From: Acidimicrobiaceae bacterium | GTDB lineage: Bacteria > Actinomycetota > Acidimicrobiia > Acidimicrobiales > Ilumatobacteraceae | NCBI GenBank assembly: GCA_024641005.1 | Contig: JAHEDX010000040.1 | Coordinates: 1-34,177, forward strand | Length of the DNA: 34,177 nt | Reading direction: 5' to 3' | Shown: piece after piece, positions 16,219 through 24,386 of the stretch | How positions within the stretch are numbered: the first letter of the stretch is position 1 | Layout of the letters: each line of letters opens with the position of its first letter | Program-made: the position numbers and the translations under genes | The notes under the pieces: model-generated | Told to the model about the DNA's origin: nothing | Databases searched by the model: none | What the model saw: only the letters and a program-made list of their open reading frames with translations

Positions 16219-16375
16219 TGGACATAGTGTGGCCGGTCGGCGTGACAATTGCGCGGATCCTCGGTGAAGACACCCGTTGGTCGCTCAGCATCCTGCTGCA
16301 CGCATCGCGTCCATGGACAGCACTCGGCCTGGTCGACACTCGCCCCGCGCCACTCGGGTCGAGCATCACCGAATT

Positions 16376-16529
16376 CGTTTCCCGTCAAACACTCTGTCGA
16401 GCGGACCGCGACCGGCTCCCCCACATCAGTTGGCGACGACGAATTGTTTCCCGTGAAACATCCCGTCGAGCGGACCGCGACCGGCTCCCCCACATCAGTT
16501 GGCGACGACGAATTGTTTCCCGTGAAACA
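16376..16529 (+). repeat. Tandem 69-bp repeat carrying three parS-like sites
   Basis: The 16-mer TGTTTCCCGTGAAACA occurs at 16445-16460 and 16514-16529, each one base off the consensus parS (TGTTTCACGTGAAACA). A weaker copy, CGTTTCCCGTCAAACA, is at 16376-16391. The starts are exactly 69 bases apart. The spacers 16392-16444 and 16461-16513 are identical except for three of the first four bases. The last site abuts the rsmG stop codon. The remaining part of the 311-base parA-rsmG gap (16219-16375) shows no gene and should hold the parA promoter. Confidence 0.85.
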
Positions 16530-17084
16530 TCAGATCGTCGGGTCACCCTCACGCCAGAAGACCCGCACCGCACCTCGGCGTTCGCTGAGAAGGCCCAGCT
16601 CAGAGAGCAGATCCGCCGACCAGCGATCGCCTTCAGGTGGCTCGCTGATGAGGATCCGACCCCACTCCCCGAGCAACCCGACACCGCTGCGAAGAGTGAA
16701 CTCCGGGGGACCGAAGCCTCGAGCCGTCACGATGTCGAAGGGTTCCCGGTCGCCTGACCGCACGCTGCGAATGAGGTCTGTGACGTCGGCACACAGGACC
16801 TCCACACGCGCCAATCGCAACCCGATCACCGCCCGCTCGAGAAAGTCGGTGCGCTTCTGCCTACGATCGAGGAGTACCACGTCGACATCCGGAAGGGCAT
16901 CCGCCAACACCAAGCCAGGAAGTCCTCCCCCGCTCCCCAGATCGACCAGACGGCAGGGTCCGGCCACATCACCCAACGCCCGGACATAGTCCATCGAATG
17001 CTCGACGGCCTCCTCGATGGGACGTGACCCGAAAAAGCCGAAACGCTGCGCGGAGCGCAGCGTTTCGAGCAGATCTTGATGCAT
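16530..17084 (-). CDS. rsmG: 16S rRNA (guanine-N7) methyltransferase RsmG
   Basis: About 184 residues from the ATG at 17084 (a TTG at 17090 is also possible). It methylates N7 of G527 (E. coli numbering) of 16S rRNA with SAM. The signature CRLVDLGSGGGLPGLVLA is the SAM-binding loop, and VVLLDRRQKRTDFLERA is the next conserved segment of GidB/RsmG. The position between jag and parA is the conserved one. It follows the jag stop almost directly, so they share a transcript. Loss of this gene in other bacteria gives low-level streptomycin resistance. Confidence 0.95.
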   Translation of the reverse strand: MHQDLLETLRSAQRFGFFGSRPIEEAVEHSMDYVRALGDVAGPCRLVDLGSGGGLPGLVLADALPDVDVVLLDRRQKRTDFLERAVIGLRLARVEVLCADVTDLIRSVRSGDREPFDIVTARGFGPPEFTLRSGVGLLGEWGRILISEPPEGDRWSADLLSELGLLSERRGAVRVFWREGDPTI

Positions 17085-17092
17085 GTGCAAGC

Positions 17093-17986
17093 CTAGGCCG
17101 GCGTGATGACCACCCGACGAGTCGGGTCGTCTCCTTCCGAATGGCTGTCGACCCCGTCGATCTCGACGATCGCGTCGTGGACCGTCTTGCGATCGGCAGA
17201 CGACATCGGCTCGAGGGCCTTCGCTGCGCCCGACTCGATGACTTGAGCAGCGACCGCAGCGGCGAACCGCTCGAGTGCTTCCCGGCGCTTCTCGCGGTAA
17301 CCACCGACGTCGATCCGCAACCGAGTGTCGTGATCGCCCAGGCGACGCTGTGACGCCACCCGTGCAAGATCCTGGATCGCCATCAGCGTGCGACCGCCAG
17401 GACCGACCATGAGGCCCAACTCGCTCCCCGACACACGGACCTCGAGGTTCGTACCGTCGACGTCGAGTTCGGTCGACGGCTCGGCACCGAATGCCCCGGC
17501 GAGGCCGTCCATGAATGCCACCGCGGCATCTCCGACCTCCTGAGGTGACACGGGCGATTCGCTCTGCTCGTCCTTCGCATCCATGCGCTTGCTCTCCTTT
17601 TGTTGCTTCGAAGGTTGGGGCCGACTGGCCCGCGTGCCGGGGCGCTCGCCCTGACTGCCGGCATCATCCGCATCGGCCTTGGTGGAGGGACGCGCAGTAC
17701 TGCTGGAGCCACGCGATCCACCACTCTTGCTGACCTTACCGCTCGAGGTCGCGCCCTCGTCCTTGCTCTTGGACCGGCCGCGGCTGCGACGCTCCTGCTT
17801 GGGACGGACGGCCGCCGGCATGATCCTCGCCCGCACCCGCGCCTCACCACGCATCCGGCCGAACAGCCCGCTACGGGGCTCTTCGAGTACTTCGAACTCT
17901 GCTTCGTCAGCGGCGACTCCGAGCTGGTCGAGCGCGAGATCCTTCGCTTCCTCGAGGCTCTTGGCGGTCGTTTCGACCCATTCCAT
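17093..17986 (-). CDS. jag: RNA-binding protein Jag/KhpB (Jag_N, KH, R3H)
   Basis: A 297-residue protein. The N-terminal Jag_N domain (MEWVETTAKSLEEAKDLALDQLG...EVLEEPRSGLFG, about 1-52) is followed by a long low-complexity region rich in Ser, Lys, Arg and Gly (about 60-150). A KH domain with the GxxG loop as GPGG (VSGSELGLMVGPGGRTLMAIQ) comes next, then an R3H domain (about 240-297; SSADRKTVHDAIVEI holds the RxxxH). In other Gram-positive bacteria KhpB/Jag binds RNA and affects cell elongation and division, and its gene follows yidC as here. The disordered middle is longer than in Firmicutes, as is usual in actinobacteria. Confidence 0.94.
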   Translation of the reverse strand: MEWVETTAKSLEEAKDLALDQLGVAADEAEFEVLEEPRSGLFGRMRGEARVRARIMPAAVRPKQERRSRGRSKSKDEGATSSGKVSKSGGSRGSSSTARPSTKADADDAGSQGERPGTRASRPQPSKQQKESKRMDAKDEQSESPVSPQEVGDAAVAFMDGLAGAFGAEPSTELDVDGTNLEVRVSGSELGLMVGPGGRTLMAIQDLARVASQRRLGDHDTRLRIDVGGYREKRREALERFAAAVAAQVIESGAAKALEPMSSADRKTVHDAIVEIDGVDSHSEGDDPTRRVVITPA

Positions 17987-18006
17987 CAGATGATCTCTCT
18001 TTCGTC

Positions 18007-19107
18007 TTACTTGCGCTTGCGCTTGTTCGTCGAACTCGGCCGACCAGATGGCCGACCGCTCTGGCGATCCGTCGAGCTCTTCGCGCTGGGGGTTGGCCGG
18101 TTCTTCGGTGCCGTCGTTCGGTTCGACGGGGGCACGACCGGCTGAGTCTCGGCCGGGGCCTTGGAGCGAGGGGTCTTCTTCTTGGCTTCACTGAGGTCAC
18201 GGCGTGCCTGGGCGAGCGGGCCGCCACCGCCACCGCCACCGCCATCCTTCTTCGCCAGTTCACGGGCCCGCTCGCTGGCGGCCTGCGCCTGTCGACCCAG
18301 TGATTCGTCACCTGCGTAGAAGCGCTTGGTGATGTAGAACTGCTGCAGGATTCGCAGCGTCGACTGCACGATGTAGTACACGACCAAACCCAGCAGGAAG
18401 AAGATCTGGAAGACGGCGAATACGACAGGGAGGTACTGCATCATCTTCTGCTGGGATGGCGACATCGTCGGGCTGACCGCAGCGCGTGCAGCAACCATCC
18501 GTTGCTGGAAGAAGTACAACGCTCCGAGCAGAGCGACGAGGGCCGCATAGATGAGACCGCGAGTGAAGTCTTGTCCGAGCATCTCGGCGGGCGACAATGA
18601 CAGATCGAGCCCGAACGAGGTCATGTGCGTCTGGCGCACGAGCGACTGGTACAGCTCGGAACTCTGCGACAGGTAGCGGGGCAGGAATCCGATCTCGACG
18701 CTCGAGGGGACACCCGCGGCGTTCAACACCGAGCGAGCCACGATCTCGTCGCCACCGATCGGGCGGTAGGTCATGCCTCGCAGAATGCGGAACATGATGA
18801 TGAACACAGGCATCTGCGCCACCAAGGGCAGGCAGGATGCCATCGGGTTGACCTTGTGCTCTTGATAGAGCTTCATCATCTCTTCGTTGAGCTTCTGGCG
18901 GTCGCTGCGGTATTCGTTTTGCAGCTTGCGCATCTCAGGTGCCAAGCGTTGCATCTCGAGCATGCCCTTGGTGCTCTTGAGAATCAGGGGCGTCACGAGC
19001 AGCATCACGATGCCGGCGATCAGCGCAATCGAGATCGCGTAGTCGTGAGTCAGGGCGTACAGCCAGGCGAGGAGTGCAGCAGGAACTTCGAAAACGCCAG
19101 CGATCAT
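18007..19107 (-). CDS. yidC: Membrane protein insertase YidC/Oxa1
   Basis: A 366-residue insertase that places proteins into the cytoplasmic membrane, alone or with SecYEG. It starts with a membrane helix region (about 5-45). The conserved cytoplasmic hairpin (KGMLEMQRLAPEMRKLQNEY...EEMMKLYQEHKVNPMA) leads to CLPLVAQMPVFIIMFRILRG, then further helices to about residue 265 (FFLLGLVVYYIVQSTLRILQQ). It has no large periplasmic domain, as expected for a Gram-positive. The C-terminal tail contains an eight-glycine run (encoded near 18221-18244) and is very basic, consistent with ribosome binding. It lies between yidD and jag in one transcript. Confidence 0.95.
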   Translation of the reverse strand: MIAGVFEVPAALLAWLYALTHDYAISIALIAGIVMLLVTPLILKSTKGMLEMQRLAPEMRKLQNEYRSDRQKLNEEMMKLYQEHKVNPMASCLPLVAQMPVFIIMFRILRGMTYRPIGGDEIVARSVLNAAGVPSSVEIGFLPRYLSQSSELYQSLVRQTHMTSFGLDLSLSPAEMLGQDFTRGLIYAALVALLGALYFFQQRMVAARAAVSPTMSPSQQKMMQYLPVVFAVFQIFFLLGLVVYYIVQSTLRILQQFYITKRFYAGDESLGRQAQAASERARELAKKDGGGGGGGGPLAQARRDLSEAKKKTPRSKAPAETQPVVPPSNRTTAPKNRPTPSAKSSTDRQSGRPSGRPSSTNKRKRK

Positions 19108-19110
19108 GGG

Positions 19111-19368
19111 TCAGACTTCCTCAGAGGCAGGAGCGACATCTGATCGATCGTCAGGATCGACGACATCGCGGGGGAGCGGAACAGGATCGAAACCGGATGG
19201 ACCGAACGGACGGCACCGTGCCAGCCGCTTGACGGTCAACCACAGTCCACGGCTGGCGCCGTGCACCATGATGGCCTCGTGGCCGTACTCCGAGCAGGAC
19301 GGGAAGAACCGACACGGTGACAGTCGACCTTCGGCGCCTCGTTGGTACCACTGGATCGAGCGCAACAT
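19111..19368 (-). CDS. yidD: Membrane protein insertion efficiency factor YidD
   Basis: About 85 residues from the ATG at 19368, which shares its A with the rnpA stop (TGATG); an in-frame ATG at 19395 would add nine. The family core is clear: IQWYQRGAEGRLSPCRFFPSCSEYGHEAI, with the conserved CRF.P.CSEY, and LTVKRLARCRPFGPSGFDPVP. It is a small amphipathic membrane-associated helper of YidC. The acidic C-terminal tail (DVVDPDDRSD) is an extension beyond the core. Position between rnpA and yidC is universal in bacteria. Confidence 0.92.
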   Translation of the reverse strand: MLRSIQWYQRGAEGRLSPCRFFPSCSEYGHEAIMVHGASRGLWLTVKRLARCRPFGPSGFDPVPLPRDVVDPDDRSDVAPASEEV

Positions 19369-19724
19369 CAGGCGCTGTGATCGACCGGTGGGCATTGTCG
19401 CCGAATCTGCTCGATCACGGCCGTCATCTCCGAGCGGAGTTGATCGAACGTCAGTTCGATCGCCTCTGGTCTGATTCCGATCAGCAGCAGAGCCGGCGGT
19501 GTCGCTTCGGACCGATCGAGTTCTCGCAGGATCGAGCGCAGTCGGCGACGCAGTCGATTCCGCGTGACTGCAGGTCCGCAGGCGCGGTTGATCGCGAACG
19601 CTATGGACGTCGCAGTCGAGTCGGGATCGGGACACCAAATACACCAGAGAGCAGAACGACGAATCCGCGTGCCCTCACGCCCCAGACGAACGAAGGCGTG
19701 GCGTTCGCGGATCCGGCCGATCAA
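19368..19724 (-). CDS. rnpA: Ribonuclease P protein component
   Basis: About 118 residues. The start is a TTG at 19724 that overlaps the rpmH stop (TTGA), giving [20 protein letters not shown], which matches the usual RnpA N-terminus; no other start fits. The RNR motif region is seen as [27 protein letters not shown] (basic helix binding RNase P RNA), here preceded by [14 protein letters not shown]. It assists the catalytic RNA in tRNA 5' processing. The frame stays open upstream across rpmH to 20270, but that part lacks RnpA likeness. Coupled to rpmH upstream and yidD downstream. Confidence 0.93.
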   Translation of the reverse strand: MIGRIRERHAFVRLGREGTRIRRSALWCIWCPDPDSTATSIAFAINRACGPAVTRNRLRRRLRSILRELDRSEATPPALLLIGIRPEAIELTFDQLRSEMTAVIEQIRRQCPPVDHSA

Positions 19725-19855
19725 GCCGAGAGTCGGGCGCGGCCCTTGGCGCGGCGGCTTTTCAGCACGGCACGGCCGGCGCGGGTGCTCATGCGTGAGC
19801 GGAACCCGTGCTTTTTGGCACGTCGGTGGGTGTTGGGTTGAAATGTACGCTTCAC
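19721..19855 (-). CDS. rpmH: 50S ribosomal protein L34
   Basis: A 44-residue protein beginning at the GTG at 19855 with a strong ribosome binding site (GAGGAGG, reading 5' to 3' on the minus strand, about 6 bases before it). The sequence [19 protein letters not shown] followed by [25 protein letters not shown] is unmistakable L34. It is a component of the large ribosomal subunit and the first gene of the leftward rpmH-rnpA-yidD-yidC-jag-rsmG transcript next to the origin. Confidence 0.98.
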   Translation of the reverse strand: MKRTFQPNTHRRAKKHGFRSRMSTRAGRAVLKSRRAKGRARLSA

Positions 19856-20258
19856 GTCGTCCTCCTCGAGAACCCGGCTCGGATGCAGTGCCAGGTTGAC
19901 ACGATCTGATGCAATTGGATGGGCGAGTCATCGCACATCTCGACCTGACAAGGCTACGGGTTCGAGACCGCCCACGGCAACCACAACACCCACAACGGTC
20001 GAGATCCCATGAGATCGTGGCCACGGGGTCCGCCACGGGGTCCGCCTCAGGAACGCCCGGGTTCGCCCACATCAGCGAGCTCCCCATCGTCCGCTCGAGG
20101 GTGATATCAGACCAGCTCACAGCAGTGGGGGGCGAAAACCGGGGGCTGTCACCGCTCCGGGTCGGTGGATCAGCGCCACGTGTTGCCCCCGACTCCGGCA
20201 CGACTCCGGCGCCCAACGGCGAGACGACTCGACCGCAGAATCCCACAACCAGCGGGTT

Positions 20259-20286
20259 TTGGGGGTTCATGCAATCGTGCTAGGTT
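20259..20286 (+). promoter_or_regulatory. Candidate dnaA promoter
   Basis: TTGGGG (20259-20264) and TAGGTT (20281-20286) are spaced by 16 bases, placing transcription start near 20293. That is just before the paired DnaA boxes, a layout suited to DnaA autorepression. The match to consensus is moderate. Confidence 0.35.
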
Positions 20287-20311
20287 GCACCGCCTGACCA
20301 CGCCGACCGGG

Positions 20312-20331
20312 TTGTCCACACCTGTGGACAA
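20312..20331. promoter_or_regulatory. Head-to-head DnaA boxes in the dnaA leader
   Basis: TTGTCCACA (20312-20320) and its exact inverse TGTGGACAA (20323-20331) form a perfect palindrome with a 2-base centre. A weaker third box (TGTGGACGT) is at 20335-20343. They lie 42 bases before the dnaA start and probably serve autoregulation. Confidence 0.75.
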
Positions 20332-20373
20332 CCGTGTGGACGTGCGGGGTGACCGTGTTCGCGGAGGTTTCGA

Positions 20374-21753
20374 GTGAGTGATCAACTGGAGGTCTGGACG
20401 GCCGTAGCGCAGCTCCTCCGTGCCCAACTCACCGAGTCGGTCTGGTACTCGACCTTCTCCGAGGTCGTGCCTCAGGTGAACGATGATCACACGATGCTCG
20501 TGATCCAGGTTCCCAGCACCCTTGCGCGGGATCGAATTCTCACGCGTTACCAGCCACTGATCACCGACGCGATGGACGAGATCGGAATCGGGGACCGGGT
20601 CTTCGATGTGATCATCGGAGGATTCGAACACCCGGTTTCCGACCCTGGAGCAGGCGAGACCGTTGACGTGAACACGCAGGTCACGACGAATCCCGTGCCG
20701 AGCACAACACGTAACGACGACGCTCTCGACGATGCCGGACTCAATCCCCGGTACACCTTCGAGACCTTCGTCAAGGGCGCATCCAACCAATTTGCGCTGG
20801 CCGCCGCCCTACGGGTCGCCGAGACCCCGGCGCGCAGTTACAACCCGCTGTTCATCTACGGCTCGGCGGGCCTCGGCAAGACCCACCTGTTGCACGCGAT
20901 CGGTCACTACGTGCACAGCAACTATCAACACCATGTCGTTCGGTACGTCTCTACCGAGACATTCATGAACGAGTACGTCGATGCCATCAGGTCGAACTCG
21001 ATGGCAGGCCTACGGCGCAAATATCGCGAGATCGACGTGTTGCTGATCGACGACGTCCAGTTCCTCGAGGGCAAAGAGGGCCTCCAGGAGGAGTTCTTCC
21101 ATACGTTCAACTCGTTGCATGGTGCCAACAAGCAGATCGTGCTGTCATCGGATCGCATGCCCGACGCGATCCCGACGCTCGAGGAACGTCTGCGTGGCCG
21201 CTTCAAATGGGGCCTGATCACCGACATTCAGCCCCCCGATCTCGAAACCCGCCTCGCGATCCTGCGCAACAAAGCAGAGCGTGAGCGTGTGGAGGTCCCA
21301 TCCGAGACTCTCGAGTTCATCGCCTCGAAGATTTCCACCAACATTCGTGAACTCGAGGGCGCGCTGATCCGGGTCACCGCATACGCCAGCCTGAGCGGTG
21401 CACCGATCACGACCGAACTCGCTCAGCAACAACTCGCCGATCTGCTCACCGACACCGAACCCAAGCCACGCACCGACGCCGAACTGCTCGACGAGATCGC
21501 CGGCATCCTCGGCTTCGAGGTGGAGGCTCTCAAAGGCAAGAGCCGCCAGAGGCCCCTCGTCACCGCCCGACAGATCGCGATGTACGTGTTCCGGGAACAG
21601 ACCGATCTCAGCTACCCCAGCATTGCGCGGCTGTTCGGCGGACGTGACCACACCACCGTGATCCACGCGGTCGAGAAGATCCAACGTCAGATGGGCGAGC
21701 GCAAGGCCATCTACGAACAGGTCACCGATGTGTTGCAGAAGTTGAAGCTGTGA
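20374..21753 (+). CDS. dnaA: Chromosomal replication initiator protein DnaA
   Basis: A 459-residue initiator ATPase. Domain I (about 1-85) has LEVWTAVAQLLRAQLTESVWYSTF; a short unstructured domain II (about 86-122) follows. The AAA+ domain III has Walker A (GSAGLGKTHLL, 163-173) and Walker B (VLLIDDVQFLEGKE, 222-235). Domain IV ends with the DnaA-box-binding signature GGRDHTTVIHAVEKI. GTG start at 20374 with GGAGG at 20363-20367. It binds the boxes on both sides of its own gene and opens the origin. Domain II is shorter than in Streptomyces or Mycobacterium. Strongly conserved and certain. Confidence 0.98.
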   Translation: MSDQLEVWTAVAQLLRAQLTESVWYSTFSEVVPQVNDDHTMLVIQVPSTLARDRILTRYQPLITDAMDEIGIGDRVFDVIIGGFEHPVSDPGAGETVDVNTQVTTNPVPSTTRNDDALDDAGLNPRYTFETFVKGASNQFALAAALRVAETPARSYNPLFIYGSAGLGKTHLLHAIGHYVHSNYQHHVVRYVSTETFMNEYVDAIRSNSMAGLRRKYREIDVLLIDDVQFLEGKEGLQEEFFHTFNSLHGANKQIVLSSDRMPDAIPTLEERLRGRFKWGLITDIQPPDLETRLAILRNKAERERVEVPSETLEFIASKISTNIRELEGALIRVTAYASLSGAPITTELAQQQLADLLTDTEPKPRTDAELLDEIAGILGFEVEALKGKSRQRPLVTARQIAMYVFREQTDLSYPSIARLFGGRDHTTVIHAVEKIQRQMGERKAIYEQVTDVLQKLKL

Positions 21754-22018
21754 GGTCCATGATGATCCACGACCCGAACTGCGGAGCTGTACACATCATG
21801 TGGACAAGCACTCGGACAATGTGGGGGCACGCGGGGGAGAACCACACGTCATCCACCGAACGACATCGGTGTCATCCGCGCGTTGGGGATCACGGTGGAC
21901 AACAGCGCGCGGGGCGACAGAGGCCCTACGCTGGGGCGACACCGGGTTTTCCACAATCCACAGCACCTACTACTACTGCTAATTCGATACATCCGACACT
22001 GGGGAGAAGGGCGGCACT
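21754..22018. other. oriC: Predicted replication origin oriC (dnaA-dnaN gap)
   Basis: A 265-base gap in the place where most actinobacteria have oriC. DnaA-box-like 9-mers: TGTGGACAA (21799-21807, minus orientation, perfect TTGTCCACA), GGTGGACAA (21894-21902, minus, one mismatch), TTTTCCACA (21947-21955) and CAATCCACA (21954-21962). Four bases after the last box are five DnaA-trio-like triplets (CTA CTA CTA CTG CTA, 21967-21981) leading into a less GC-rich stretch before dnaN. This is the layout of a basal unwinding element. Confidence 0.85.
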
Positions 22019-23113
22019 GTGAAGTTCCGTTGTGAACGAGAGATCTTGGCCGAAGCACTGGCGACCGCTGGACGTGCGGCGACCAGTAGGAGTGGCACAT
22101 TGCCCGTGTTGTCAGGTGTACGTCTCGACGTGCGCGATGGTGAGCTCACGGTCACCGGCACCGATCTGGAGCTGACGATTCGACTGTCGGTACCGGTGCA
22201 CAGTGATCAGGACGGTTCGGCTGTCGTGCCGGCCCGACTCGTCGCCGACATCGTCAAGGCGTTGCCAGCAGGCGCCGTCGAGGTGAGCATCGCCGACGAA
22301 GAGATGTCGATCAGTGCCGGCCGCTCGCAGTTCTCGGTCCGACCGTTGTCGCTGAGTGATTATCCGGCCCAGGTCGAGCCCGATGCAGAACCGGTGACCC
22401 TGGCCAGTGACCAGGTGTCGAATGCACTGCGACAGGTTGTCAGGGCCGCTTCGACCGATGATGCCCGCGCGGTGTTGACCGGCGTCTTGATCGCCTCGGA
22501 GGATGACGGACTCAAACTCGTCGCTACCGACTCGTACCGGTTGGCGGTCAGGGACCTTCCGCAGTCCTCGATGCTTGCCGCCGGACAGAAGGTCCTCGTG
22601 CCGGGGCGGGCGCTGGCCGAGTTGCAGCGCATCTTGTCGGGTGACACCGAACTCACGGTGCGTCTCGGTGCCCGTGAGGCAGTGTTCGAGGTCGGTGGTA
22701 CCCGTCTCACGACCCGATTGATCGAGGGTGAGTATCCGAACTATCGCAATCTGTTGCCCTCGTCGTACCCGAACATTCTCACCGTCGGTCGCGACGCGTT
22801 GCTCGAGGCCCTGCGCCGCGTGAAGATTCTCGCCCAGGACTCGACTCCGGTGCGCCTGACGCTCGGCGGTGACACGCTGCAGTTGACGGCGATCACCCAG
22901 GACGTCGGAAACGCCCACGAAGAGATCGATGCAAGCTATGACGGTGCCGAGATGACGGTTGCGTTCAACCCTGACTATCTGGCGGCGGGCATCGACGCGA
23001 TCGAAGGCGACGAGGTCACACTCGCCACCATGGATCCGATGAAACCGGCGGTGCTGCGCGGCGTCGGACACGACGACTACCTGTATCTGTTGATGCCGGT
23101 GCGGGTGCCGTAA
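22019..23113 (+). CDS. dnaN: DNA polymerase III beta sliding clamp
   Basis: A 364-residue clamp protein beginning at the GTG at 22019 (MKFRCEREILAEALATAGRA). The three-fold repeated fold is visible: VVPARLVADIVKALPAG, TGVLIASEDDGLKLVATDSYRLAVRDL (the most conserved clamp segment), and the end YDGAEMTVAFNPDYLAAGIDAIEGDEV...YLYLLMPVRVP. The final LMPVR is the typical clamp C-terminus. It forms a dimeric ring around DNA and tethers polymerase III and other partners. It follows oriC and precedes recF with a 178-base gap that shows no gene, unlike mycobacteria, where gnd lies between. Confidence 0.98.
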   Translation: MKFRCEREILAEALATAGRAATSRSGTLPVLSGVRLDVRDGELTVTGTDLELTIRLSVPVHSDQDGSAVVPARLVADIVKALPAGAVEVSIADEEMSISAGRSQFSVRPLSLSDYPAQVEPDAEPVTLASDQVSNALRQVVRAASTDDARAVLTGVLIASEDDGLKLVATDSYRLAVRDLPQSSMLAAGQKVLVPGRALAELQRILSGDTELTVRLGAREAVFEVGGTRLTTRLIEGEYPNYRNLLPSSYPNILTVGRDALLEALRRVKILAQDSTPVRLTLGGDTLQLTAITQDVGNAHEEIDASYDGAEMTVAFNPDYLAAGIDAIEGDEVTLATMDPMKPAVLRGVGHDDYLYLLMPVRVP

Positions 23114-23291
23114 CGACAGGTGGCGGCTGCGCACGTGATCTGCGGGCCCGAGATCGGATCGTCGTCGAGATGTCGTGCCGTTCCGAGACGCAACGCGGGG
23201 GTGGCGCCCTGCGTCATCAGCGCAAGGTGATCTCCGTGATGCCTTCCACACGAAGCTCGTTCGAGCCGGTGCCGACGGAGCGTTCGACGCC

Positions 23292-24386
23292 ATGATCGTC
23301 GAACGCCTCGAGCTGATCGACTACCGCAACTACGAAGCGGCAACGTTCGACCTGACCGACGGGGTGACCGCCGTGCTCGGCCGTAACGGTCAAGGCAAGA
23401 CCAATCTCGCCGAAGCACTTGCGTATCTGGCGACATTGTCGAGTTTTCGAGGAGCGCCTCCCGATGCGTTGGTGCGTGTCGGCGCCGATTCGGGGATCAT
23501 CCGTGCGACGGTGCGTGAGGATGACGGTCGCGAGGTGCTGATCGAGGCCGAGTTGTCGCGGATCGGCCGTAATCGCGTCCAGATCAACAGGCAGAAACTG
23601 GGCCGGACCCGTGATCTGCTCGGTGTGATGCGGGTCAGCGTGTTCGCACCCGATGATCTGATCATCGTGAAAGGTGGCCCGTCGGATCGGCGCCGCTTCC
23701 TCGACGACGCACTCGTGGCGCTCAAGACCAGCTATGACGCGATGCGTCTCGAACTCGACCGCGTGGTGCGACAGCGCAACAGCCTGCTCAAGCAGGCCGG
23801 CGGTCGACTGACCGATGAGATCGGGATCACTCTCGATGTCTGGGATACGAGGCTGGCCGATGTCGGTGAACGGTTGGGCTACGCCCGCGCCACCCTCGTC
23901 GCCAGATGCCAACCCATGGTCGCCGTGGCGTACGAGCAGTTGGCCGGCGAGGCGTCACCGGTCGAACTGGTCTACGAGCCTCCCTGGCGACAAGTCGGCT
24001 TGGCGTCTGCGCTGATCGAGTCGCGCCACACCGACGTGCGACGGGGGGTATCCACGGTGGGACCCCAGCGCGACGAGATGTCGATCGGTCTGAACGGGTT
24101 GCCGGCGCGCACCCACGCGTCGCAGGGTGAGCAGCGCACCTTGGCGTTGGCGATGCGCCTGGCTGTTCACCGACTCGTCGCCGAGCGTACGGGTTCCACG
24201 CCCGTGCTCGTGCTCGACGACGTGTTGTCCGAACTCGATCCGGAACGGGCAACGGCACTGCTGGCGAGTCTTCCGCCAGGGCAGGTGGTGATCACGTCTG
24301 CTTCACCATTGCCGTCGGCGGCGAATCCCGAACGAATCATCGAGATCCGCTCGGGTACGGTCGTGGCTGACGAGGCCCGTTCATGA
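23292..24386 (+). CDS. recF: DNA replication and repair protein RecF
   Basis: A 364-residue SMC-like ATPase from the ATG at 23292 (MIVERLELIDYRNYEAATFDL). Walker A is VLGRNGQGKTNLAEALAYL, the signature motif is in ASQGEQRTLALAMRLA, and Walker B with D-loop is VLVLDDVLSELDPERA. It promotes RecA loading at single-strand gaps together with RecO and RecR. An in-frame GTG-side extension to 23175 lacks RecF likeness. Its stop overlaps the dciA start (ATGA). Confidence 0.97.
   Translation: MIVERLELIDYRNYEAATFDLTDGVTAVLGRNGQGKTNLAEALAYLATLSSFRGAPPDALVRVGADSGIIRATVREDDGREVLIEAELSRIGRNRVQINRQKLGRTRDLLGVMRVSVFAPDDLIIVKGGPSDRRRFLDDALVALKTSYDAMRLELDRVVRQRNSLLKQAGGRLTDEIGITLDVWDTRLADVGERLGYARATLVARCQPMVAVAYEQLAGEASPVELVYEPPWRQVGLASALIESRHTDVRRGVSTVGPQRDEMSIGLNGLPARTHASQGEQRTLALAMRLAVHRLVAERTGSTPVLVLDDVLSELDPERATALLASLPPGQVVITSASPLPSAANPERIIEIRSGTVVADEARS

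Larger units (their letters stand above)
19856..20373. promoter_or_regulatory. Divergent rpmH-dnaA intergenic region
   Basis: A 518-base gap with no convincing gene. It must hold the promoters for both directions. It has a direct repeat of CCACGGGGTCCG near 20022-20045, a doubled GACTCCGGC near 20191-20211, and the DnaA-box palindrome described separately at its dnaA end. It could form one half of a bipartite origin together with the dnaA-dnaN gap. Confidence 0.6.

Noticed and set aside
16376..16530. 69-bp repeats as a CRISPR array or as a repeat protein (23-residue period on the plus strand)
   Set aside because: Only two full units, and the near-identical parts include the spacers; no cas genes. 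The reading frame across them has no domain likeness, and the parS-like 16-mers explain the pattern better.
19725..20270. Extended RnpA (300 residues) reading through rpmH
   Set aside because: The added part has no RnpA likeness and low-complexity composition; the TTG at 19724 gives a normal-length protein. Open frames on the antisense or shifted frame are common at this GC content.
23114..23291. Hidden small gene between dnaN and recF
   Set aside because: An in-frame extension of recF exists but without family likeness; nothing else supports coding.
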